NCBI GenBank assembly: GCA_029204225.1
Contig: CM055100.1
Span: 62,875,141 to 62,939,140 of the forward strand
Length of the DNA: 64,000 bases
Reading direction: 5' to 3'
From: Diphasiastrum complanatum
Taxonomy: Eukaryota; Streptophyta; Lycopodiopsida; Lycopodiales; Lycopodiaceae
Shown here piece after piece: positions 20,769 through 31,345 of the stretch. Numbering within the stretch: the first letter of the stretch is position 1; each line of letters begins with the position of its first letter. Below the pieces are notes generated by a model. It searched no databases. It was not told where the DNA came from and worked only from the letters and a program-made list of their open reading frames with translations. The translations under genes were made by a program, and so were the position numbers.

Positions 20769-21368
20769 TATTTGCATTAGAAGGGATTATTCTGTAACGA
20801 TGATCAGTGGTTAAGTAAGTCTATAATCAATTAGTTAGGATTGCTGAGTTCCGATTATCTAGTTATCAACAATTTCAGCTGAAAGTTGAATGCCCTACTC
20901 TTCCGCGGCCAACTTCAAGCTTCTGTACTCACATTTCTGATTCATTTGAGTGCATTTTTGTCTACATCTGTGTTTCCTTTGCGCATTGCAGCATTTGTTT
21001 CATCTTGAACTCATAGCTAGTAACTGATGCACTACCGATCTATCTCCATCTGCTCACCACTTCCACTGCTCACCACGTATTTCCACCAAAATCCTACATA
21101 TCCATTTGCATGGAATCGCATTTTGATCCTTTGGTAGCTCAGTAATAGTCCATGTCTGATTCTTGATTAGAGAATCAAATTCAATGTCTATTGCAACTTT
21201 CCACTGGTCAGCATCATGTCTTGACATTGCTCAAAAATAGTGGTTGGTTCCTGCACAAAATAACAGGCCCGATTATCCATAAATCAGGATGGAGGCTGTC
21301 TGGACCGGTTCGATCTTCTGGGTTGAACTTAGGTCCTCTGATGCAATTCGACTTGTTGAGGGTCTGCC
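20769..21368. other. Spacer, no supported feature
   Basis: No recognisable domain. The right end may belong to the tail of the adjacent minus-strand copia remnant. Confidence 0.4.
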
Positions 21369-22200
21369 TCATTGCGGAGGAGTCGGTGTCGAATTTGTGA
21401 TCAGTCCTGAGTTCGGAGTTGTCAACTCTGGGATTGGAGTCGGTGTCGAGCTTGTGATCAGTCCTGAGTCGGAGTTGTCGACTTTGGAAGTCGATGAAGC
21501 TTTTTCCTTATGGTCGAAGAATCGGTCTTCCACATAAATGACGTCTCTACTGGTGAACGATTTTTGAGTGTCCAGATTGTAGAGCTTGTATGCCTTGTGA
21601 TTTTGGGAATAACCGATGAAGATCAATTTCTGCTGGTGTCGTCCAGCTTCTTTCTTAGATCTCCAGGGATTTGAGGATAAGCAATGCATCCAAACACTCG
21701 AATATGTTTGAGTGATGGCTTCGATAATGTCCACACCTCATCGGGTGTTTTTCCATTCAGGGCCTTAGTGATGGATCGGTTTTGTAGATAGGCAACTGTA
21801 GTAACAGCTTCTACCTAGAGTTTTTTTGGAAGAGAGGCATGGGCCAACATGCTCTTGGCACTTTCGATGAGTATCTGATTCTTCCTCTCATCTACAAAAT
21901 TGGACTGAGGTGGGTAGCTGGTTGTTTATTGCTGATGTATTCCATTGGCCTTGTAGAAGTCCTTGAATTCGGTGGAGATGAATTCTCCATTTCCATCAGT
22001 ACGTAGAGATTTGATCTTTCTCTGGGTCTGGTTTTCAGCAAACACCTTGAATTATTTGAAGAACTTAAAAGCTTCGGATTTGTTCTTCAAGAAATAGGTG
22101 ACAGTTCATTGAGAGAAATCATCAATAAAAGTTAGAAAGTAAACAGCTCCCCATGTTGAAACAATCTATATTGGGCCTCAAATGTGGATTGAAATAGCCA
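21369..22200 (-). pseudogene. Ty1/copia integrase remnant
   Basis: Read on the minus strand from about 22175: WGAVYFLTFIDDFSQ, then LKNKSEAFKFFK, the second catalytic Asp in KIKSLRTDGNGEFISTEFKD, then PPQSNFVDERKNQIL where the family has Q-NG-AER-N. VTTVAYLQNRS and the C-terminal IFIGYSQNHKAYKLYNLDTQ plus SRDVIYVEDRFFD follow. These are copia integrase core and SH3-like tail. The catalytic Glu position is kept, but in-frame stops after DDFSQ, FKFFK and GIHQQ inactivate it. Upstream gag/protease and downstream RT are absent. Confidence 0.88.
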
Positions 22201-22385
22201 TAACCTATGTTTCATAGACATCATGGATACTCAATAATAGAGTCATTACTGCATCGGAATCTTCTATGACTGAACCAGTTGTAGTCATCTGCTCCATAAG
22301 GTTCTTGAAAGTGTTGATGGCTCGAAACGCTATATGCGTCAAACATTCTCAGGGTGAAGAATTTCTTTCTCAAATGAAGTTTGGA

Positions 22386-22542
22386 TGTTACATCCCTGAT
22401 ATCGTAGAGAGTTGCTAGGATGTCTGATGCATCCTTAAGTATGAGTTAGTGTGATATAGTGATATTGTGTGTTCTTCTTCCGCCTCCCTACTTGGTGATT
22501 GCTTATGGTGAATGCTTGATGTTGCATATCTGATTATTGACA
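22386..22542 (+). repeat. Probable 5' LTR of plus-strand copia
   Basis: A TGTTACATCCC start and a TTGACA end next to a primer binding site bound a short candidate LTR of about 157 bp. No second copy was found, so the start is tentative. Confidence 0.4.
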
Positions 22543-22554
22543 TGGTATCAGAGC
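22543..22554 (+). other. Primer binding site (initiator-Met tRNA type)
   Basis: TGGTATCAGAGC, a perfect plant initiator-Met PBS, 840 bp before a copia gag start in the same orientation. Confidence 0.88.
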
Positions 22555-23085
22555 TACGATAGTCATGCGTGCCTGATCAGTGGATACAGCTTGTCACAGG
22601 CTCCGCAACGAAGTGAGAAAGTCCTTCACAGGAGGTGAAAGCTTGGAGAGACAAAAACGGCTGGAAGAAATCTTTCTTGGTGTATTTTGCAGGATTTGGA
22701 GCTCACAGCTATTAGTGGAGAACGAAGACACAGTCCCGGAGGCATTGGAAAGGTCAGGACAGCATCAGACAGATTGAAAATCTGTTGAGTGGAAAAAGTT
22801 TTACAATTGTTTTTAGTCTTTGTGAAAAGTGTCATTTGTCAGAGAGTTGTGTCAAGAAATCTCTCATTTGTTTGTTTGGGATACTTCAAATCACACAGAC
22901 AGTGTCTAGTATTGCCATTCAGAGGTTTGAGACTTCATACCTTACACATTATTGATATTTGTTTGTTTGAACGATCACTCGTTTCAAAATCTTTGTAAAG
23001 AGGAGGCGGCGTAGTTGTTGCGCCGAAGTAGGAAATCTGAAATATTCCCTCTAAAAGTTCTTATATTCTTTTTTTTTTTCCGTAC

Positions 23086-23329
23086 CAACATCGGATCCAA
23101 GCGCGCTAGCTGAAGAGACACCTGAACAGTCATACATTCGCGCTCCAGTCCGATATCGCATGTCTGTACCGATATCGGATCCAAGCGCATGAGCTAAAGA
23201 AAATTTTGAGCAGTTGTACATCCGTGCTCTAGTCCGATATCGCATGCTCCAATATCGGATCCAAGCGCGCAAGTTGAAGAGGATCTCGAGCAGTCGTACT
23301 TCCGCGCTCCATTCCGATATCAGGTGTAT
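23086..23329 (+). repeat. Three tandem 80-bp repeats in copia leader
   Basis: Three copies (about 23086-23169, 23170-23249, 23250-23329) share ATATCGGATCCAAGCGCG, an A/G-rich middle, AGCAGTCGTACATCCGCGCTC and CCGATATCGCATG. Each unit opens and closes with a GATATC-type palindrome. They lie between PBS and gag, where packaging and translation-control signals of retroelements reside. Confidence 0.88.
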
Positions 23330-23393
23330 AACCAGAAAAATATACAGTTATGTGGTGTGATAAATTACTTGATCTGGACTCATCTGTTCAATA

Positions 23394-23850
23394 ATGGCAA
23401 CTCTAAGCGAGAGTGTCCTCAATGAGTCAAGCAAATTGGAAGGAGCCAGCAATTATGCAGTTTGGAAATTCAAACTGAAAAACATTTTGATGGAAAAGGA
23501 GCTATGGGAGATTGTGACAGGCGACGAGACAAGACTAGTATATCAGCGGACATTTGATAGGAGAAAACGGAAAGCACAAAATGTCATCAACTTATCAGTT
23601 AGAGATGCAATTATTTCCTACATCTTGGATTCAGAAGGACCAAAAGAAACATGGGATACGTTGAAGGCATTGTTTGAGACCCACAAACACATCTCGAGTG
23701 TTATTCCTGAAGATGAAGCTGCACACATTGCGGATGGATGATGGTGCTACTGTTGTTGATCACCTACTGAAGATCAAAGAGATTCGTGACTAATTAGCAG
23801 CAGTTGGAGTGCGAGTACATGATCGTGAGATCGTGCAGTTGACATTGAAG
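23394..23850 (+). pseudogene. Ty1/copia gag, truncated
   Basis: Starts MATLSESVLNESSKLEGASN, then YAVWKFKLKNILMEKELWEI: the copia N-terminal gag domain, followed by the UBN2-type region (SEGPKETWDTLKALFETH). After a shift near 23735 another frame continues with DGATVVDHLLKIKEIRD, a stop and REIVQLTLK, the expected continuation. At about 23850 it jumps into RNase H sequence, so the zinc knuckle, protease, integrase and RT are gone. Close relative of the gag at 15992. Confidence 0.85.
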
Positions 23851-23867
23851 CGGTATGGTTACGAAGA

Positions 23868-24120
23868 TTGCTTGTGGATTTAGGTCAATCACATATGGAT
23901 GCGACTACTATATCTTGCGACAATCAAAGCTGCATTCACCTTGCCAAAAATCCAGTTTTACATGCTCGAACCAAGCACATCGAAATACATTATCATTTTG
24001 TTCGAGAGAAAATTCTTGATGGAGCCATTGATCTTGTTTTCTCTAAATCTAAAGATCAAGTGGCAGATATTTTTACCAATTCCTAGGAACTTCATGCTTA
24101 CCCCTTATATCTTGCCACTA
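23868..24120 (+). pseudogene. Ty1/copia RNase H C-terminal tail
   Basis: Encodes DNQSCIHLAKNPVLHARTKH, then IEIHYHFVREKILDGAIDLV and KDQVADIFT. This is the conserved end of copia RNase H, including the Asp of the DNQS box. It is fused to gag by an internal deletion of roughly 3.5 kb relative to a full element. No polypurine tract or 3' LTR was recognised after it. Confidence 0.85.
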
Positions 24121-24931
24121 GGTAAATGCTCTACCTCGCAGGTACATGACGGCGAGATTGATCTTGTTATCCTCGGATGAATCGTGCATGGAAAAGTGTG
24201 AATTCCATCGATTCAGCCATTCCCTGAATAAGGCCTAGAGGGTTTATGATGATGCAGAGAGAGCGAGGAGTCACGGGAGGCCATAGTAGCAGTGATTTTA
24301 GATTGTTCTAGCAAGTTTGAAAATTCTGGAAAATTTTGGCATGAACTCGAGGCCAGGAATCTAAAATGAATTCGTGGAGAGAAGGGTGGAGGTCTATATT
24401 TAGACTTTTTTGGTCAAGAATTCGCAACTCCATCCACAAATCGTCCTCAGTGTTAACGATTTCGTAATGATGGTTGTGAAATTTGAGGCAGTGTTCTGAG
24501 GGCCGACGAATTCTTGTAAGTGATTTTTGTGTCTCAAAATAAAAAAAATGATTGACAGTACAAAAATGTGTCTGACCAGAATTCACGGAGATGACAAGAA
24601 AATCGTGGGGATTATTATAAGCTTCAGCAAATTGTCTACGAATTCTGAAAGTCGATATCTGATGGAAAAAACTAACTTTTTCTATTTTTGAAAAGTTTGT
24701 CTCTGAGACGGAATTCGTGGAGGCTAAAAAAAAATTGTGTATTGTAAAAAAGGGGTCGGGCAAATTATATCTGAGATGGTGTGAGACAAATCTTCTGAAA
24801 ATATTGACTATTTGTATGTCTGATCTAATAGTATATTGATGGTGTGAACAAGAAAGCACAGCAAAAAAAAAAATTGAAATGGCAGGCAGGCAATAAAGAA
24901 AAGTAAAGAAGAATAGTAGGAAAGAAAACAA
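24121..24931 (-). other. Non-coding 3' segment of gypsy element, EcoRI-word rich
   Basis: Minus-strand sequence after the integrase end of the gypsy element. A 207-codon minus frame here (24308-24931) is Phe/His/Ser-rich with no domain and I treat it as chance. GAATTC occurs at 24368, 24418, 24508, 24579, 24640 and 24711, mostly in an ACGAATTCT or GAATTCGTGG context. No LTR matching the one at 29804 was found, so the 3' LTR is missing. Confidence 0.55.
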
Positions 24932-25916
24932 CTAATACATATCAACATAAAAACAGGGTTCATTGTACTTTCTCAGTCTGCTCCCATTGACCACATTGTC
25001 GAGGATATCGCCTTGAAGGGTTTGGAGTTGTACATATCCAGAGACAAAAAAAAATTTCATGACGTAAAGACCTTGGCCAAAAAAATTTAGTTTGTCTTTA
25101 AAAGCTTTGGCTTGGTATAATAGGACCTTATCTCTAAGGTTCAATGATCGATCATGCCATGCTTTTTGTCAACGTTTGTGGACTTGTTGAGCATGGATGC
25201 TGATCCGTCGTGTTTTGCATAGTTGTTCCAGATGGAATAACCTGTTTGCTAGAGTCTGTTCATTATCTAGCTCAAGATTATAGGCCACTCAAAAGGAGGG
25301 GATATGGAATTCTAATAATGGCTTCTTGGCCATATGCTAGCTGGAAAGGGGTTAAGCTTGTAGGTCTCTTCAGGGTGGTGCGATAAGCCCAGAGAGTAGC
25401 ATGAAGTTTGAGTTTTCAATCAGATCGGCTAGATTCGACGGTTTTGGTGAGAATTCCACACAGGATTTTATTGGTAGATTTTGTCTGGCCATTGCATAGT
25501 GGATACTATGGGGAACTTTTGCAATGTACCACAAATTTTTTTGAAAGGATATAGGCTATGACAGAGTTAAGTAAATGTGTACCCCTATCACTAATAAGTT
25601 CTAGAGGATAGCCGAAACAAACTATAACATGTTCATAGAGAAATTTTGCGGTAGAACAAGCGTCAGCATTGCGAACAGCTCTTGCTTTAGCCCATTCGGT
25701 ACAATAGTCCGTAGCTACTATGATGCAACAAGATTGTGTGTGACGAGCAGCGGGACTAATGGGTCCGACATAATCAATCCGCCATTTCTGGAAAGCTTGA
25801 TAAGTGGTTACAGGGTATAAAAACATGTAGTCGGTCTTTTGAAAGCATTTTGTGCGTTGGCAGACATCACATGCCTTGTGTAATTGTGCGTATCCTTGAA
25901 GAGTGTTGGCCACCAA
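24932..25916 (-). pseudogene. Ty3/gypsy integrase (non-chromovirus type)
   Basis: On the minus strand, frame 25916-25506 carries the zinc finger second half (CDVCQRTK) and the core: WRIDYVGPISPAARHTQSCC with IIVATDYCTEWAKARAV, and the second Asp in PLELISDRGTHLLNSVI. After breaks, frame 25144-24932 gives the C-terminal region (DKVLLYQAKAFKDKLNFFGQ and VQLQTLQGDILDNVVNGSRL). The glutamate segment lies in the decayed stretch 25150-25505. The sequence resembles the Tat/Athila-like branch rather than chromoviruses, and no chromodomain follows. Confidence 0.88.
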
Positions 25917-26140
25917 AAATCAGCCAAGAGAATTTTTTTAGCAGTCATTTCAGAAGAGAAATGGCCTACACCAATACCTTCATGAGTGAGAGAAATTACA
26001 GAGGGTATTTTGCCTTCAATAAGACATCATCGGATGATTCCATCTAACCCTTGTTTGTACAGCTGGCCGACAATTAACGTATAAGGTTTGGTTTTGAGGA
26101 CCAACGCACGTTGTTCAGGTTTAGATAAGGAAGGATCCAT

Positions 26141-26875
26141 CTACCCTGAACTTAAATACTCTGTGATCTCCTTAGCCCATATAGGTGTAGAGTCAACTTG
26201 GAATAGGATGACATCTAGTAAATCATCGTTGACGCCTTGATCAGGGGTGGGAAGGTTAGGTATTTGGGACAAATGATTTGCTAAAAAATGATGAACTCCC
26301 TTACAAATCACGATCCTAAACTCAAATTCTTGCAGTAATAGGATCCATCTAGTAATACGGCCTGTGGTGCAAGTCTTGTCGATGAGATACAACAGTGCTT
26401 GATAATCAGTGAAGAATGCAAATTTTTTTTCCAAAAGATAATGGCGAAACTTCCGAGCTGCATATACCATTGCCAAGGCTTCACGTTCGATAGTGGTATA
26501 ATTGACTTCAGCAGGTATCAATTGTCTATTGAGAAAACGGATTGGGTAATCCTTTTTGAATTCTCCCGGCTGGGTGAGCACTACTCCAATGGCATACTTG
26601 GATGCATCGGTATGCACATGGAATTCTTTAGAATAATCAGGAGCCCGGAGGATAGGTGCATTGGTAAGGGCTTCTTTGAGTTGATTAAATACGACGCGTT
26701 GTTCATCCGCCCATTTGGGAACTACAACTACTTTGTAGATTAAGCGTGCTTTGTTAGTGAAATGAAAAATAAAGCACTTTGGCGTGGCCAAGGAAAGAGT
26801 AAACTTCATGTATTGTACACAGTTCTGGTAGATTTTGAATGATAAGGATCTTGTCGGGGTCAGTGACAATGCCAT
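26141..26875 (-). pseudogene. Ty3/gypsy RNase H domain
   Basis: Frame from about 26735 on the minus strand: KWADEQRVVFNQLKEALTNA, PILRAPDYSKEFHVHTDASK (first catalytic Asp kept), EREALAMVYAARKFRHYLL, FFTDYQALLYLI and LSQIPN. This is the RNase H that removes the RNA template. It is open over 240 codons, while the RT frame overlaps it at 26754-26875, so a frameshift lies at the RT-RNase H joint. Confidence 0.88.
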
Positions 26876-27293
26876 TTTGGAAAATAATATGTCCTAACAC
26901 AATACCATGTGTTATCCAGATCTGGCATTTTTCAGGATTAAGGGAGATGCCAAAGCGTTGACATTGGATAAAAGAAATTTCGAGCACAGACAGATGGCGT
27001 GTTTCTTCTAAATGTGCACCTAAATTGTCCAAGTAAACCTCTAGGGTATCGCCCATCTGCTGAGAAAAAGCAGCTTGCATAACATGTTCGAAGGTGCTAC
27101 GGGCATTGTAGTGACCAAAAGGCATGACTTTCCAGCAGAAGGTTCCCCATTCTGTGGCAAAAGCAGTTTTATATTGATCTTCTTCAACAATTTGGATCAT
27201 ATTGTATCCGCTAAAGCCATCTAAGAAGGAGTAAGCCTCATCTCCTACTATATTTTCTACGATGGATTCTCCAAAAAGTAATGGAAAATCCAT
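26754..27293 (-). pseudogene. Ty3/gypsy reverse transcriptase with altered active site
   Basis: The minus frame reads SFLDGFSGYNMIQIVEEDQY, TAFATEWGTFCWKVMPFG, FEHVMQAAF and then EVYLDNLGAHL, in the place of the YxDD box of motif C. The second aspartate is replaced by Asn (YLDN), which should abolish polymerase activity. GIVTDPDKI and YSFLGHAKV follow. The N-terminal fingers are read in another frame at about 27257-27380. Confidence 0.88.
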
Positions 27294-27780
27294 TTGCCAT
27301 CATGCTTCCAGAGAACATGAAAAGGAAGAGTGACATTGGCTTGCAGTAAATCTCCCCAGACTTCGGTACCTTCAAGTGTTTTGCTTTCAAAAGACTTGTG
27401 AGATACTTTATGGGAGGTGGAAGATTGTTGGTCGACATTGCGGATTTGTTGGCGATACTGATGATGCAACCGAATTTCTTCAGATGGGTGAGGATAAACT
27501 ATCGGAGTCGAATCTTCACTTGGAGGGACAACCTGCTGCTGAGTTTTGCTGGGTGCAAGTGTAGGGGCTTGGCGTTGGGTTTGTGCCCGAGTCAAGACCC
27601 AAGCAGGATGAGTTTCAACTGGTAAAGTTTCTACTTGCACTAAACAGACAGGAGCAGCAGGTTTGGATCGAGATGGGCAGTCCTTCACGTGATGTTCAAT
27701 ATCACATTTTTCACAAGCTAGAGAAAAATAGAGTTTATCTGGGCAGCGAATACTAGGATGCTTACCTTCACAGATAAAAC
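27257..27780 (-). pseudogene. Gag-pol linker with paired zinc knuckles, protease missing
   Basis: At about 27770-27675 the minus strand encodes CFICEGKHPSIRC and CEKCDIEHHVKDC, two knuckles with CX2CX3HX4C spacing instead of the common CX2CX4HX4C. A Pro/Gln-rich linker with VLTRAQTQ follows, then directly the RT start (VLWKHDGKWIF). The VTRAQ linker also occurs in the gypsy at 51036-51557, where a retropepsin comes next; here the retropepsin is absent. Confidence 0.8.
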
Positions 27781-27959
27781 ATTATCGTATTGCGGGGAGT
27801 TGATGCACAACAAAGACAGCTTGGTTTGGATTGTAAGCTTGGGGATTGGGATCCACTGCTTGAGCATTAGAACCATATGTATAATAAACAACCGTTTCAG
27901 TAGAGTATTGCGAGTGAGTATTGTCTTCCACATAGTAGGTTGCCAGATCGATGGTATTC

Positions 27960-28262
27960 AGATCAAGATAATGGACAACTTGTTGTGGGACATGTTGATT
28001 AACGACAAACTGTTGACGTGGTGGTTGGTACTGATTTGGTGCAGTTGGTCATGGTTGGTAGACCCCTGGTCGTGGCACAGGCTGTTGTGGAGGGTAGGGG
28101 CGGTATGCTCGATAGATGGTGAAAATGGTTTCGCAATTGAGGGCATTCATTAGCAGTATGATGTTGTGAGCAGATTGGACACCAAATATTTTCTCTTGCT
28201 GAAAAGGATTTCTCAGCAATCTGTTTCATGGTGATTTGGAAATCGGTAGCGAGCTTATCCAT
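27960..28262 (-). pseudogene. Gag zinc-knuckle region (upstream knuckle)
   Basis: The minus frame includes WCPICSQHHTANECPQL, another CX2CX3HX4C knuckle, near 28190-28140, after a Lys-containing stretch (MDKLATDFQITMKQIAEKSF). It makes three such knuckles in this gag. Confidence 0.75.
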
Positions 28263-28935
28263 ATGAGATTGTTGAGCTTTTTGTCAGGTTTCCATTTGAT
28301 GTAGAAGTTCAGAAGATTGGGCAACATTGTCAGACTTCGAGTGATTAGGACGGTCCAAATTCTTAGATTTATTTTCACGATGGTCAAAGTCATCGTCAGA
28401 ACCTTTGTCTTCCTCACGAATAGCATCAGTCATCACATCCTTAAGTTGATCATAAAGGTCAACTGATTTGAGTTTACGGCGGATGTTTTTAGGCAATCCA
28501 ACCAAGAACAATTTTATGTCCATACGTTCGGTGATATTTCATCAACACATTATACTTTGAGACATTTAAAATGCTCAATGTAGTTTTGAACAGACTCTTC
28601 GCGACACATCTTGATATGGGTAATTTGGATGAATGGGTTCTGAGTCAGTTTGGATGGTTTGAAACGCTTGATGAGAGTGTCCTTGAGGGTGGTCCAAGAA
28701 GCAAGATCAAGAGCTTCGAGATTAAGATACCACTCCTTGGCTGTTCCATAGAGTACTATGGGAAATAGACGAAGCTTTTCAGTTTATGAGGTATTCCATA
28801 AAAACGGCATGCATTATCAAAGTCTTGGAGAAATTGGACTGAGTCAGATTCTCCATCGTACTTTGGTGCATCGATATGTGGAATTCTGCGTTCTAGTCAT
28901 GGAGGAGCCGGATTAGGAAGATTCAGCACAATCAC
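28263..28935 (-). pseudogene. Ty3/gypsy gag capsid-like domain
   Basis: Minus-strand reading gives LFPIVLYGTAKEWYLNLE, SWTTLKDTLIKRFKP and EESVQNYIEHFKCL, the retrotransposon gag pattern (L-G-A--WY, W--L---F--RF). After a shift, IKLFLVGLPKNIRRKLKSVD and an acidic EEDKGSDDDFD linker (28523-28284) follow. Frame breaks make it non-functional. It is the 5' end of the long minus-strand element that runs to 24932. Confidence 0.85.
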
Positions 28936-29787
28936 GAGACATGATGCAGAGTCTGGAGAAGAGTAACAATACAATTTATCAGGTCAGTACTGTACTTGGC
29001 AAAAAAGATAATTTGCCTGTAGAATGGAGAGTGTAGGACAAAAAAACTGGTCTTTCTGGCTGTAATAGAATTCGCAGACAGGCTGTGGAGAGGCAGATAA
29101 ATCGTTGTAGGACTCACGAATTCTGACAAGGAGTGTTGTTTGTCAGAATGTTGATTTTTTTATATTTCAGAAAAAAAATTGTGCTGTTAATATTCACGGG
29201 TGCGACATGAAATTCGTGCTCACTGAGGATGATTTTGTAGGCTGGATGGCGATTTTGGATACAAAGGCTTTACTGACAGATAAGAAATATGGGAAAAAAA
29301 ATATGACTTCCTGACAAAAAACAAATAAAATCTCTGAGCTAGTTTTTGTGGAGTTGTTGGAGGACTGATCTTGATTAGATCTGGCCTCAATGAAGACGAC
29401 GAATTCTAGGACAAAGATTTGGGTGAGCAATAAAGGATTTTGACAGTATATCAAGTTGTTTTCTCAGAATCTGACAGTGGTCAGAATGCGTGGAGGTGAT
29501 AAAATGAAGGATCTGGGTCTCTTAGGGCTACAGACAGACTGGCGAATTCTGATATACTTGTTTGGTTTGGAAAAAGGTCACTTGGGTCACTTCTTTTCAA
29601 ATAAAATGCCCAAGTTAACTCTTTTGTTGCTCCCTCCCAGCTTGATAAGTTGCTCCGCAGCTCATGTAGGACCTGAAGAGAAGACTCGTGTCGTGGTTGG
29701 AAGATAGAAGACAGACAAACAAGCAAACACACAACATGGAGGCAAAAAAACAAAAGAAAAAGAGTCTAGGTAAAAAATGCTTAAAAA
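28936..29787 (-). other. 5' leader of minus-strand gypsy
   Basis: About 850 bp between the PBS and gag. Non-coding, with GAATTC words at 29068, 29118, 29401 and 29544 in the same ACGAATTCT context seen beyond the integrase end. Long leaders are common in Tat/Athila-like elements. Confidence 0.6.
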
Positions 29788-29802
29788 GCGGCAACGATGC
29801 CA
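29788..29802 (-). other. Primer binding site (Asp-tRNA-like)
   Basis: The minus strand reads TGGCATCGTTGCCGC, close to the TGGCGCCGTTGCCGGGG site used by many plant gypsy elements. It is one base from an LTR ending ...CGCTTCCAACA. Confidence 0.75.
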
Positions 29803-29803
29803 A

Positions 29804-30700
29804 TGTTGGAAGCGATTTGCGAATGTTTGGCTAGATCTACTCACGATGTGGTGTAGTATAGAGAGGATCGTCCACTTTCTAAGTTTCTACCAAGCTTCAA
29901 ACGGAGTGCGAAAATAGAAAACAATGATGAAAGCACTAAGGCTTACCCAACTAGTGCTCGACATAGGAATATAACTAACTAAGATGACAAAATACAAAAC
30001 CTTACTAAGGCTTACCCAACTAGCAAGGAACTAAATCCTAGATTAACACCCAAAGGAAATTAGAATGGAAGATTGCGGCTAACTAATAATCAATCAACAA
30101 AATACATGTCACAATACAAACCAATGAAAAGGAGGCAAGAGGAGGCCCGAGCACCTTCTCTCAAGCTATGCACCTTCTCAAAGAGAACACAAATGAAATA
30201 GAGAGATAATCTCAAAAATAGAGAACTTGATAGCTTAATCTCAAAAGTGTTATTTACAAGGCAAATACCTATCCTTTTATTGCAAGGAGGGTCTTTCATA
30301 AGTATCCACTAACTTACGGGACTAATCTATTTCTAGCCTTTCTAAAACTTTTAACTTAGGATTTAGAACTTCAAACTTTTCTTAACTTAGGAAAACTTAA
30401 GACAAAATATTTATAATCTTAAGTTTCTTAAGTCTAGGTTCTAAATCTAAGTTTAAGCTATTTTATTATTTTTTAGGCTTCTACTCATGGGCTTACAAAC
30501 ACATGCCATGGCGGAAGTTTATTAACATACACTCGTACGTGGACTTACAAAACACATGCCACGAAATTTTATTCCTCTTTTTGTTTTTTTTTTGTGCTAG
30601 CACAGATGCTAACAACAAGCATACAACACTCCCATACATGCAGTTCACATGAAGAATTCTAGACCATTTAAGATCCAATTCCATAACCTTATCTTTGGTT
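29804..30700 (-). repeat. 5' LTR of minus-strand gypsy (outer end uncertain)
   Basis: The LTR end TTCCAACA abuts the PBS. The sequence to the right is AT-rich and non-coding, with a 17-bp repeat AAGGCTTACCCAACTAG at 29938-29954 and 30007-30023. The outer boundary cannot be fixed because no second LTR copy was found on the other side. Confidence 0.5.
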
Positions 30701-30956
30701 AGAAATAGATCAACTCTATCATACCAATGCTTTATTTGATTGTTGGGTTTTCTTTGGCTTCTTCTTTTTTGTTGGTTTCTTGGGTGTGGCTTCGGGGGTC
30801 TAGGGCTTGTAGATAGTTTCCCTCATTTTTTGCTCCTCGCTCTGTCCCGTTGGTGTGGGCTTGGCACGCTTCCCTCGCTGTTTCTACTCCTTTGTTGTGT
30901 CAGCTAAACTACTTAGAAAATCAGTAAAGAGGATGTCATAGAAGAGCACGAGACTA

Positions 30957-30978
30957 GACACACACACACACACACCTC

Positions 30979-31052
<74 letters not shown>
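30957..31052. repeat. (CA)n(CT)n microsatellite
   Basis: Eight or so CA units, a CTCCTC joint, then about 36 CT units. Flanked by TTGCTGCTAG(A/G)TGCGTTGCTCTGTT words at 31055 and 31152, a short direct repeat. Confidence 0.97.
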
Positions 31053-31055
<3 letters not shown>

Positions 31056-31179
31056 TGCTGCTAGATGCGTTGCTCTGTTCGCTTGGTGTTGGCTCTCTGT
31101 TGTTGGTTTTCTGTTACCCATGGTCTGCCCTTGCTCTCTTGTTTTGGTATCTGTTGCTGCTAGGTGCGTTGCTCTGTTA

Positions 31180-31345
31180 GATGAAGACTAACCAAGATGG
31201 ATCTATCAATAAGCATAAGGCAAGGTTGGTGTCCAAGGGATATGCACAAGAACATGGTATTGACTATGATGAGACCTTTGCACCCATGTCAAAGATGGTA
31301 AGCATTTGGGTCATCATCTCTCTTGCTACTCTTTTTGGATAGGAT
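31180..31345 (+). pseudogene. Ty1/copia RT N-terminal fragment
   Basis: Encodes KTNQDGSINKHKARLVSKGY, AQEHGIDYDETFAPMSKM and ISLATLFG. This is the first conserved copia RT block, which normally goes on into a W-(V/L)-Q-D-V-NAFL motif that is absent here. The copia RT fragment at 55790-55965 ([18 protein letters not shown]) stops at nearly the same residue. Confidence 0.88.

Noticed and set aside
23086-23329. CRISPR-like array
   Set aside because: Units of 80 bp are contiguous tandem repeats without unique spacers, in a plant retroelement leader.
24308-24931. 207-codon minus-strand frame rich in Phe, Ser and His
   Set aside because: No domain; lies in the non-coding 3' part of a gypsy element and its composition follows from AT-rich sequence on the other strand.
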